From: Arthrinium phaeospermum
Lineage: Eukaryota; Ascomycota; Sordariomycetes; Amphisphaeriales; Apiosporaceae
Length of the DNA: 64,000 bases
Reading direction: 5' to 3'
Assembly: GCA_006503535.1 (NCBI GenBank)
Contig: QYRS01000007.1
Span: 124,001 to 188,000 of the forward strand
Shown: piece after piece, positions 21,787 to 33,068 of the stretch
Numbering within the stretch: the first letter of the stretch is position 1
Layout: every line of letters starts with the position of its first letter
Translations under genes and position numbers: made by a program
The notes under the pieces: model-generated
The model's database searches: none
Told to the model about the DNA's origin: nothing
What the model saw: the letters and a program-made list of their open reading frames with translations, nothing else

Positions 21787-23422
21787 ACGGACATCGCCTA
21801 TTTGCGAATGAGTGGATTGATACCATATTCGGCCAGCGCATCGGACGTTGAAGCTGGAGCAAGACCGCCGCCGATGCGAAGATGGTCTTGGCTAGTTTTT
21901 TTTATAGGTCCGGGAACTTGTCTCGGGCATTGTTGCTGAGATGAGTGCCGTGCGAAGAAGCTGCGAACCAAGGAATCTGTAGACGAAACTACCAATTTTC
22001 CGACTTTGATGCTGCAAGAATTGTGATTGTACCCGGTGGAAAATTCGATCGATGTGTGTCGCGAGTGCGATGCGGACCTAGAAGCTCCCAGCATCAAGAC
22101 AGCGAAAGCCGCGTCATACTATACGCAACTACTATGGTCAAATTCAAGTCTTGCCATTGCTAGACCGCATGCTATATGGTTGCCTGGTAGCCAAAGCATT
22201 AATTTCTATGCTAACTGTGATGCACCAAGAGTTAGGATATATCAATACGTACAGTGTCCATCTATCATTGTTTCTTCAAGTTCAATGTTGATCCAGTTTC
22301 AACCCTCGCATTTACAGTTCTATTTATTTGCACTGTGTTTTCTTGGAAAGTCAACACCTCGGCACCCCAAGAATGCATTTGCAATAAATATAGGCAACCT
22401 ATGTTTTAGATCGCAGCTTCGCATCTAGTGCTCTGTACCACTGAGCAGAATACCACACACCGTAAGGAAAACATACTGAAACCGAGCCTTTATTTTGCCC
22501 AGACAACATACGAGCCTACTGGAAAACCAGCAACCCATCAGGCTCGCGGCGTGGAGACCCAGGAGTAGGGGCTAAGCGTTTCTAGCGTTCCAGAAGCCCC
22601 CGAATACATCGAAGCCCGGTCCAACCGTCCAAGCGCTTCATTCTTTATCACCCCCGATCAGTCACTGGCTGTTTCCTGTTTGCCAGCCAAAACAAAGAGG
22701 CCCTGCAACTGACCTAACAAAAGAGAGAGCAGGGACCGCTGGACTTGGAGATGCCAGGGGGCCTACCCAGGAACAGCAAAGCAGAGTTACATACTAAATA
22801 CTTCTAAGGTGGCCGTAGGTTTCCAATAGGATCAAATAGCATTGATAGCACGGGCAACTGGGCGCCGGACCAGGCAGACCAATACGAAAGCGTACCCCAA
22901 CCAGCCAGCCCCCAGGAACACGCGCCCACGACGACCCAAAGACCCTGGATCCTTTCGGGAAGCACTGTACCTAATAAGTACCTCCCTCCCTCCTTCCTAG
23001 CTCCTGCCTGCCGGCAGTAATACGACACCTGAAGTCGTCCGCAGCTTCCCACTCCCGTTTTGATCCACAACGACTCCCTCTCCCTCTCTCAATTGGCGAT
23101 CTGGTCATTGTCGTGCTGAGAAGATTCCCAGCCGAGCCGTTTCAACATCGTAAAAAAAAGAACCAACAGACATACCTACTTTGTCGCATTCAACATCATC
23201 ACCATACCACTGCCTTGGAAGCCATCTGATCAACTACAAACAAGCAAACCACCCTTGGTAAACCCGCCGGCATTAGTCATTTCGCAGCTATCCAGTTCCC
23301 AGTGGACCTGATCTGCAATCTACCTTACCTTCCATCGAGCCTCGCCATCTTCGACCACAGCTCCCCGGGCAATTAGCAGCAGCCTTGCGCGCACACTTAT
23401 AGCCGCAACAACAGTCGTCAAG
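21787..23422. other. Intergenic; 3' flank of NTF2 and long leader of TVP18
   Basis: No supported protein gene. At 22402-22450 the minus strand resembles the D-arm of a tRNA but has no matching T-arm (see findings). From about 23090 the sequence is C/A-rich and leader-like up to the TVP18 start. Confidence 0.5.
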
Positions 23423-24206
23423 ATGACTCTCAAGGAGGAATTCCAAACGAGGAACTTCAGTACGTAGACCCGGCCTCGAGAGCCAACGTCAATCCATCAA
23501 TGCAAGGGACTAACTCATGCCGCTTTACTAGGTATCTACGGACAATGGTAAGAACCGCAGCTTCCGAGCACTCTATTTCCTTCACCCTGCTCCATGATCG
23601 ATGGCACCGACGACTACAGGCTTCAAATGATCGATATACGTCGTGCTTGATGCAGCCAGAAAGTCAATGCCATGGGAGCTGCACAATGCCCGTATTGGTG
23701 CCACAGATTATGCGACGAGCTAGCTAACGCGATATCTCTCTGACACAGGCTCGGAATACTGTCAATGGTCCTCTGTTTCGCCCTTGGCATCGCCAACCTC
23801 TTCATCATCCACTTGGTCATGATCGCCTTCTCCATCCTGTGCCTGTAAGCTCATCTCCAACGATTCCGGCCGGTGGCAGTGTACTAACCTGACCTGTTCA
23901 ACCAGGATATCCTCCTTCATCATCCTCTTCATCGAAGTTCCTCTCCTGCTCCGAATCTGCCCTACCTCGGCCCATTTTGATGCCCTTATTCGGAAGGTGT
24001 CGACGAACTACATGCGCGCTGGTACCTACGGCGTCATGGGCTTGGTTCAGTGGCTGAGCCTCATTGTGAAGGGCACGAGCTTGATTGCTGCTGCGGTTGT
24101 GCTGACCTTCACGGCCCTATGCTATCTGGCCGCTGGTATCAAGGGCCAGGCCTTTGTTGGCAGCAAGACTCTGGGTGGGCAAGGTGTCGCGCAAATGATT
24201 GTGTAG
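23423..24206 (+). CDS. tvp18: Golgi apparatus membrane protein TVP18
   Basis: A small four-span Golgi membrane protein of the Tvp18/calcium-channel-flower-like family, with a role in vesicle traffic that is not well defined. 149 residues starting MTLKEEFQTRNFSIYGQWLG and ending GQAFVGSKTLGGQGVAQMIV; both ends are strongly conserved in filamentous fungi. Exons: 23423-23459, 23532-23547 (a 16-base micro-exon), 23749-23844, 23906-24206. The exon sum is divisible by three. The hydrophobic segments fall in exons 3 and 4, with charged loops FIEVPLLLRICP and RKVSTNYMRAG between them. Confidence 0.93.
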
Positions 24207-27200
24207 ACCAAGGAGTGGATATTCCTTGGTCGGCCCGGCCGTCTCGACTCATGCGTGAGAGATCCTGATGCGCTGGCAGAGGCCTGTGAGCTGGATTCGA
24301 AAATCAAGAGCCTCTTGCGTTTGGCCGACTTTGTATTTGTTCGACGTTTTGACGAATAGTCACGAGTAGGGATGGGAAAGTTGAAGGGCCAAGAGAGAAA
24401 GAAAAAGCACCTCGATACTCCAAGTCTGGGTATGAAGGAGTTTAGCATTTTCGATTTGGGGTACGGCGTCACGGAACTTTGCAGCTGACGAATACCTGGT
24501 TCATGGCTACATGTATTTTTCATATTAGATTTTGCGGCATGGGAAGACTCCTGGTATTCCAGAAATGAATTTGAGATTCCGAACTGTAACATGGATGTCT
24601 TGGTGCCGATGAACCTGTAGAGCTGATAATGCCGTTCCAGCCAGCCTCGCACGGTCTATACTCGGTAAAGGGTGGGAATGTACGGAGTACTCTATGTAGT
24701 AGGGAGAGCTTCCAGCGAATATCTATCCCAACAGGCATTATTGGACCCCTTGGCTTGGGTCCCATACCGTGGAACTGGGCATGTAGCTGTCTGGCAGCAG
24801 TGGAGAATACAACAACCAAGACGGCAGATTCATACTCGACCCATGCTCGTGGTGAACCCTTCCACGTGCAAAGCCCGGCTGCTGTGGCCAGAACCTCACC
24901 GTCTCTGTCAATTTATGTGTTCTGACCTTCCGTACCGGGAAAGTCAAGGGGACCCGTTGGAGCCGTGTAGAGAACCAGGAAGTGGATAAGAGGCGAGTTC
25001 TAGACTCGCAAGCATTGGCGGGTCGCATCCCATAGGACAACAGATACTCCCAAACGGCCGACGATCTCCCTGACCTTTGAGCTCCGAATATGTACGTACG
25101 GGGAGAGGATGGATGCGATGGGCGAGTGTGTCTTGGCACGGCATTTGACCCCCCCTACATACATGCTCTAAGTAGTAGTCTCTTTTGTGGTTCATGTCGG
25201 ATGCCCAACGACCCCCAACCAACATGGACTCTGCGGTTATTAGACGATGCGATACACCTGTGTACCTAGGCGCCTTTGTGTCATGTATGCGAATGCCTCT
25301 GCAAATATAGGACGGACATCCCAAGATCTGTTCCAATGCAAACTCGCGGCTGCAGCACTCGGGATATGTCGTCATTGTACGGACCAAAGTCCCGGGAGTG
25401 AGGGGTTTCAACGAGCAGCCCCCAAATTTCACTCTCAAAATACTTGATGATATATGATATGTGAGTAACTTATATACAGGTCCTGGTGTGAGAGAACGGG
25501 CCGAGTAAAGGAATACCTCCATACTCAATCGAAATCCCAGCGCAGCGCCGACTTACTGCGGGCTGTGGGGTAAGAGTAACTGCATACTCTGTGTCCTTGT
25601 GCCACTATGTCCACATTTCAGGACAGGTGTTGAGTGTGCTGTAGTTACTCTCGCGATGCCACGATGCGTGCCGCCATCCTCCTTTAGATCCTCCACACAC
25701 AAGACCGGAGCCAGGGGAGGCTCAGGCTAGAAGCGGCCTTGGTGTAGAAACGGTCGGCGTTCCCATCCGGCTGGGCTCACCACCACTTTTTACGTTCTAC
25801 GTAGTACATTCCACGCCAATCAGCCGTGCTGGCTCTGGTGTACTGTAGCAGGACCGGTTCAGATGCTACCTATTCTCGATCCAGATGAGCCAATTTGTTC
25901 GAGGCATCCCCTGAGCACACATCATCGTGAACAGAGGGAAGTAAATAAAAAACCTCATGTTATGGACCATTCGTGATACAAGACACGCACACACACATCA
26001 GTACAGACAATGATACAAAAAAATACTACACAATGGCCAAATCAAGCCTAGAAAACCCAGTCGGTTTACCTAAAGAGGCATGTCGTTCCGTACCCTTTGA
26101 ATCTCGACCAGACCGCTCTCCCCCCTACGTAGAATGTACTTCTTATACCATATGCATCTAAGGTTGTGGTCCAAACCCAAAGCCCACCCAGTTGCAAGGG
26201 GTTCTACTTTTTTTGACGGTGCATGCTGGCATGGTTGGATTAATAGTGCTCATACTTTGCGTCGTCAGATGACCTTTTCCTTCATTACGGACGCAAGTCG
26301 TTACGGAATACCCCAGGACGGCGGGCTGCTTGCTAGCATCGGACAGCGGAGGTGTGCTGCCCCTCGGAGCGAGAGACGATAGACATCTGTTTGGTACATA
26401 CAGTAGGTATCCATCGTAAAAATAGAGTTGGCGATCGCTGATCAGGGCTGACACTGGTGCGGCTTTACAGTGCAAGGCAATACGGGCTGGGACCTTCTGA
26501 CCATTGCTTACTGTACATCAGTTTGAGTTGCCATCTCAACCTTGGACGAACACGGTGAAGCAGACCGATGCCAGTCAGTAACCAAGGGGGAATCGGAGCA
26601 CAGGAAAGAGACTCGAGTTGACAGATTGTTTCGACTTCTTTCCAGTCTGGACCTATTATGGACCGCGATGGCACCCGTCACACGCATTAAAACATGCGGC
26701 CGGCGTTTGCATAGTGGCATATCCCAAGTGGGTGCCAACGCGTACCTCAACTAGCAGTGGAAGTTGGCTTACATCTGGAAAAAAAGGGTACATCGAATCA
26801 TTTACCCGCCGCATGATGTAAGTGAATGCAGATTGTATGCCGAGACATATTCCTACCCAGCACGCAATCGCCTCGACTACTAGCAAGACACAGATTTCAA
26901 ATGGCCTGCCCCCCGGCCACCAACAGACGCCGAGACCCAGATTGTTTGAGAGTAGAGAATCCAGAAGGGAATTCGCAGAACCGTAATCGATGGGGAGAGC
27001 AACTTTTGTGTGAATGCCAAGGGGTTTGCATCGTTGCCAAGTCATGCCACGAGATGTCCCCTCTGAGCTGGTTTGGGAATAGTAGCCGCCGTCCAGTCGG
27101 CCAGCTGAGGCGCAGACCGCCTGTGAAATGGATGATGCAGGAAATACGTGCTGTTTCCATAGGCTCAACAGGCCAGACGAGGGGAAGAAGGGGGGGCAGC

Positions 27201-29286
27201 AGCCACAGAACCGGTTTGGTACCCCACAGGTTCAAGTGAATCAATCCTTGGGTCTTTGGCTGCTAGGAGCTAGGCTCCGTCTTTCACGGTGGCTTTTGGT
27301 TCGTCCCCGTTGTCCCCTCCCCATCGTCAGAAACGGCCTATCGGCTATGCCTTTTCTTTTCCTGCGCAAGATCGATCGCGCAAAAGTTGGGCAAGTCACA
27401 CGCCAGAAGCGCAGAGGCACAGAAAATCATGATTTCAAAAAAATAATAAGGCCCAGGGCCGGCCAGCGCTCGACTACCTACTCTCTTTTGCTTTACAAGG
27501 AGGTACATGCCGGCAGAGAGGGAGTCTACTAGGTAACAGCAGCAGCAGCTACTTGCAACCGGGCCACCATCGTGGATTCGTGGGGACTCACCTGAGCAAG
27601 CAAGCATGAGCACTACGATCCCTGTTCGATGCTTGTTCTCGTAGGTAGCTAATGGAAGTCCCAGGTACTTCGTACATTTCATGACATCGACATGCCGCGA
27701 CTGGGCCAAACAAGCACAAAGTATTTAAAGATCCTGCCGCCCTCGAGGTTTCACACCTTGTAAACAGTTACAAACACCTGCTGCATTAATACGCTGGGTT
27801 GCATCGTCTTCTACCTATTCATACCACAACAGAGTCCTCTCTCCTCCTCATCCCGAGGGAGACAACGGCATATAACCCGTCTATTGCCCTACCTACACTA
27901 TTATCTTCTTGTGAGACAACCTTTTCGCAACCACTTACACAAGCCGTCAATCACTTGCAATATCATCTCGACAGTGTGCAATTCCTAACCTTTGAAGCTC
28001 GACCTTAGAGAAACCTAAGCAAACCCAATCACTACGTGTAAGTTTTGCGCTGTCAGCACCTCGCTAGAGGTTGAGGAGCTGTCGTTCCCACACAATACCT
28101 GCCTACATCTACATACCCACCCACAAACACACACAACACCCCCTCAAGCTGCTAGTTACAGCGGCAGCGCTTCTTTGGCAACACAAAGCCGCCAACAATT
28201 GAGTGTTGTCACAAGCCAGCCCCAGACCCGAGCAAAGAAACGAGAGAAAACACTATTCCCAGGCTCTACAGATGCCCCGGTGCTAGGTATAAGCTCGGGC
28301 AGGTGCTTGGGGCTACAGAGGCTGCTGATGCAAGTTCTGGGCCATTGAGCATTACTCGCTGCAGTTCCATGATACCCGTCATCCAAACGGGAATTACCAA
28401 TTACCTCGAGGTCCAATCCCATCACCCCCAATCCGGCTTCTCTTTTCTGGAATGCGCCGTTTTCCATTGAATCACTTCTACCAGCCCAGCTGGTCTTCCC
28501 CTGCTTTATCCGCGTACCTTATCCTCTCGCTTCCTCTCACTCCTCGCTTATCGTCACCAGCCTGGAGTCTTACGTACTTCTGGCTGTGCCTTATCTCGAC
28601 CTGAGATATACTACTTCCAAGCTACCGCACTCGAATGGGGTTCTTTGACTGACCGTAGTTTGGGGCATTACAGGAATCCATCAACGAGCGAAATCAGACG
28701 AACCAACCACAGCTCGTACTTCACAACACTACTTGCCCTCCGTCGGCCAGACCAGCTAGGATTTCCGTTGCATTCCAATTAGGATTCTTGGTGGCATTCA
28801 TGCGGTGTGTATTGCCTGATACACTTATCTTGCATTGCCCTCTTTTTATCCCCCCCCCCCCCCCCCCCCAATACTGTAACTCGCGTGCACCTTTGCTTCC
28901 CTCCCATGCACACACACACCCCCCCCTGATTTAGCCAGTGCTCATTGCCCAATTCATACGTTGGGGCCCCTTAATGGCGTTACAAGGGAGAGTCAAGCTT
29001 GGAAGCGACCACCCGGCTGGCAAAGATAGCAACAGTCTACCTATTAAACAGATCACCAACGAAAACTTTGCTTATTACACACTACAGTTCCTCTGTGCCC
29101 TTTTCCCGAATCCGGCCCTATGTGACTCGAGAGTGTTTTCCCAGCAAGGTTGTTACTGACATGGTCCCACAATTTCAACAGGCCTCAACTCAGTCCGTCT
29201 GGAAGCAATTGTAAAAACGACACTGTCTATTTCGACCGCTTATAACCTTTGTGGCATTTCTGGCATAGCTACTTTGTTCGAGTACA
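24207..29286. other. Gene-poor stretch of about 5 kb
   Basis: Long chance frames occur (for example minus 24944-25528 and minus 26656-27168) but they lack domains and natural composition. From about 27720, beginning with a TATA-like AGTATTTAAAG, the + strand becomes C/A-rich and leader-like up to the AIM21 start. A good donor consensus (GTGTAAGTTTT near 28038) raises the possibility of a spliced 5' leader for AIM21, but I cannot prove it. A C20 tract is at 28850-28869 and a CA-repeat at 28909-28918. Confidence 0.45.
28850..28869 (+). repeat. C20 homopolymer
   Basis: 20 consecutive C residues, followed 40 bases later by an ACACACAC tract and C8. About 420 bases upstream of the AIM21 ATG. Confidence 0.9.
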
Positions 29287-32131
29287 ATGTCCGCCGCCAC
29301 CATGCAGCAACCACCCGCAATCCCACCCCGTCCCACAAGGAGTCAGGACAAGGACAATGGCTCCTCTATGCCGTCAATACCTCCACGACCTACCAAAAGG
29401 AGCGTCAACCGATCAGTCTCCCCAAACCATGACCGTTTTGCCCCTTCCCCTTTGAACGAGGGTTTTTCGAAGAGTCGCCAGCCCGGCCAGAGCAGTCTGG
29501 GCATGTCGGTAAACGCAACCGACCGTTCAAGCAGTGTAGATCTGCCTTCGATCGGCCAGGAGGGTCAGGAATATGCCGCTTTCACGGACCAGCTGGACGC
29601 ATCTACCGACTCGCCCCGCCCAGCCTCGACCTCTCCTGAGCAGACCCGAACAGTCGGCGAGGACATTCAGCTCTACGCCCCAAAGCCTACAATGCCCGCA
29701 CAAAGCGCCAAACAGCGAGTCATGACGGTCACTCGTACCGATTCGGACAAAGCCGCTTCGTTTGGCCTCGGAAGACCTACCGTCGAGGACGTCTATGGTT
29801 ATGGCAAAGGTCTGAAGAAGAAGGCCAGCACCACCAGTCAACTTTCCAACGCCGACAGCCACATCGAAGACGAGCACGGCATTCCCGAGATCGGCCAGCG
29901 CGTGCCCATGCTGCACTACGCAGGCGATGTCCAGGCTCCCTCACCCGCCCCAAGTGTTGCCCTGTCAGAGGCTACAGGCAAGCCCAAGAATCACTCGAGA
30001 AAGCACAGTGGCCGCACTGGCTTCGACACCGTCCCCCCGGGCAGCTATGGACTCCACGGGCACGGCGTGGCACCGGCAGACAAGTTCGAAAAGGCGTACT
30101 ATGAGAAGCACCCGGAACTGCATAAGAAGGAGATACACAACCACTGGCACGATCGTGCCAACGACTTCTCGATGAGCAGCGAGGAGTTGAACAAGATCGT
30201 CCGGGATACTGCTAGCCGTGGAGCTGGCTTCGGTAAAATCATGACTTTTATCCCCTAACTTTGGAGCACCTCTAACAAGAAAAACAGGTACTGGAGACCA
30301 CATTTCCACGCCTAGTGAGCAGGTTGGGCATCAAGCCACCGAGGAATACACGTCGAGAATATCTTCTCCTCGGCCGCCTTCCGCTGCTGCCAAGCATGCG
30401 GAGCCGCTGTCTTCGCCTCTAAAAGGCGGCTTTACTGGGCCTGAGATCTCAGTTGACGATACTGACGACGATGGGGTTATCCACGTTGATGACCATGGTA
30501 ACCGCAAAGGATACCACAAGTACAGTGGTGAACCATCAGAGGTTGGTGCAGATACTGAAGAAGGCTACGAGGCTCCTATTCTGGCACCTGATGAAGTAGC
30601 CAAAGGACCATCGCCGTACGAGTTGCAGCCTGCGGTTGCGCCTCCGGCGGAACGTCGCGGCAGCAGCTACGAAATGGATCAACCCCGCAGCCGCCCAAGC
30701 AGCCGCCCTACCAGCATCTACAGCCCACCTCCCCAGGAGATGGTCTCTACTCCACTTGACGATGTTGAGGAGTATGAGCCTCTATTCCCCGAGGATGACA
30801 AGGGTGACAAGAAGCCAACAGCTCGGCCCGATCATTTGAAGGAGGCTCGTCACAGGTTTCCCAGCCAAGATGTTTGGGAAGACGCCCCGAATAGTGTGCA
30901 TGCCACAGCAGAAGTAAACACACCGGAACCTGCTGAGGGGGTTAGAAGAAGCCGTGCGCCAGAGAAGGCCTCAGACATCACTCCCCGGGAAGGCGAGACG
31001 ATAGCGCAGGCATTCGCCAGAAGACAAGAGGAGCTTGCGGAGCTAGAAGATCGTAGTCCTGATCATTTCGCTCAGCGTCGTTCGCGACCACCTTCTTGGG
31101 TAGAAGGTCAACCTCATCTCAACACGGAGGTGCAAGCAGCAAGATCGAAATCCGCACACCGATTTCCCAGTCGTGATGTTTGGGAGGACACACCCGACTC
31201 TCTCCAATTCACTACTACAGTCTCTACGCCGCAAGGTGATGACAAAGAGCCAGAGTCCCCCATTGACCAGCAACCAACTTCTCAGAAGCCCTCGATACCT
31301 GCCCGGCCTCCTAAGAAGCAGAGTTCAGGCGATGATAAACCCGCCATCCCAGACCGTCCGAAACCACAGATTCCTGCCCGCCCCTCGAAGTCACCCTCCG
31401 GTACCAGAGAACCGGAAGCAGCAGCAAAACAGAAACCAGCAGTCCCGGCCCGGCCGGTGGGTGGCAAGATAGCTGCTCTGCAAGCTGGGTTCATGTCGGA
31501 TCTCAACAAACGGCTACAGCTTGGACCCCAAGCTCCTAAGAAGGACGAGCCCACGGAAGAGGTGGCCGAGGAAAAGGAGAAGGAAAAGGCTCCCCTTCCT
31601 GATGCTCGTAAGGGCCGTGCCAGGGGCCCACAGCGAAGGGCCCCGACGAAGAGCCCAAGCCCAAGCAGCTTGTCGGCTGCAGTGGGCGGGAAGCCGGTTT
31701 TGAGTTTTTCGACTACCAGGGTTCTGTGGTCGATTGATGAGGAGGGAACTATGACGGTCGACGGCCTAGGCGAGCCTGTTTCCGCAATCGCAGAGCCGGA
31801 ACCGCCTGTGGAGAAGACTGAGCCCCAGATCCAGACCCAGGAGGTAACCAAGGAGGAGTCCAAGGAACAACCGACTGAACAGCGTGACGAATCGGAAACG
31901 GCCATGGAGCCGACCAAGGAGCCGGTTACGGATTCGGCCGCCATCAGCAAGCCTGCCGAGGAGTCGACAGAGAGTGAACCAGCAACAGCAGAAAACGCTC
32001 CTAGCGAGGAAACTAAGACTTTAGCAACTAACACGGCGGGCGAGTCGATCTTGGACGAGACGGTCGCCAAGAAGCCCGAGGGAGATCAGGTACAAGATGT
32101 GGGGGAAGTGAAAGACGAGGTGGTGAGCTGA
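29287..32131 (+). CDS. aim21: Aim21-family actin-patch protein
   Basis: Aim21 with Tda2 binds capping protein at cortical actin patches and tunes actin assembly during endocytosis in yeast. 929 residues, almost wholly disordered, rich in Pro, Ser and Glu. Proline motifs of the SH3-ligand type repeat through the protein (IPPRPT, IPARPPKK, IPDRPKP, IPARPSK, VPARPVG). The block GGKIAALQAGFMSDLNKRLQ near residue 700 is the recognisable family core and a likely capping-protein-interaction region. A repeated RFPSxDVWEDxP unit occurs twice. The C-terminus is acidic. Two exons, 29287-30232 and 30288-32131, joined across a 55-base GTAAAA...CAG intron with the frame preserved. The start is the ATG followed by SAATMQQPPAIPPRPT; no in-frame upstream ATG without a stop was preferred. 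Confidence 0.85.
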
Positions 32132-33068
32132 TCGTCGAACACATACATACACGGTGAAGAGTAATAGCTGCGCTTTTGGTTTCTTATTTCTTTCAATCAT
32201 CTATCTCCTCGTCCCTAGACTTGGGGAATGTGGCCTTTCCTTGCTGAGGAGCTCGGCGGACTATGCGGGAATCCAAGAAAAAGAAAAGAGATGGAGCCTC
32301 AGGGAGGAAAGGGGCTTGTTGGAGATAGGTGGTGTGTTGTGTGATGTGTGTAGAAGTCGGCAATGACGGGGTTTGCTTCGTCTTGTTGGTTAAGTGCCAA
32401 TGGTTCGCAGATAGCATTTCGTTGAATAGGTCAGCATTCGTTCTTTTCGCATCCTAAGGTGGTAGCCACCCTAGGATCTTGACAATTCGTAAATCCACGA
32501 TCAGCTACGCCGGTCTGGCGCCTTTAAACATATCGAACAGCAACAGTAGATTTATTACTTATATACTCGAGTAACTTTTAACAATGAGGAAGAAATAACA
32601 ACGCATGATGTGTAAAAGTTCGCGGCAACATGGTGATGAAACTGGCAATGTGTGTGTTTAGGTTTGATGTGATATTTTGGTTTTGGTGGCATGGAATTCG
32701 GTCTCAGGAATTATTCACCTACGTCGCATCTACTGCAATATAAAGCCAGCGAATAAGACCAAATGCTGAGTTGTCGTTAAACAGACTATCTCCTCTGGCC
32801 AGTGACTCATCGGATGCTATGACATTCATTCACCAGTGCCGTTGAGCTCTTTAATCATTTGAAGCAAGAGGTTGTGTTAGTCACGCCGGGGAATACAGCA
32901 CCTCGGGGGATTCAACTCGCCAAAAAAACGATGGCCGAGCAACATAGTATCTGTATATAAGGAAAGCCAATGTACCCATCTGTCAAGTCAAGCACCGTCT
33001 TGTCTCTCGTTCACGCTCGCAACGACAGGTTATTCTCAACTTACCACTGCAACTTGTGACAGATCGAA
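32132..33068. other. Intergenic, no gene seen
   Basis: 3' flank of AIM21 and promoter of the PARP-like gene. AT content is higher than in the coding neighbours. A short TATA-like TATATAAGG at 32953-32961 lies about 110 bases before the next ATG and may serve that gene. Confidence 0.45.

Noticed and set aside
24944..25528. 194-codon frame on the minus strand
   Set aside because: No domain, unnatural composition with many Cys, Met and Arg, and other frames are equally open. Treated as chance.
26656..27168. 170-codon minus frame with a hydrophobic stretch
   Set aside because: It overlaps two plus frames of similar length and shows no family motif or codon bias.
30623..32131. Separate gene starting at an internal GTG of AIM21
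   Set aside because: It is the continuation of AIM21 exon 2; the frame joins exon 1 by a normal intron.
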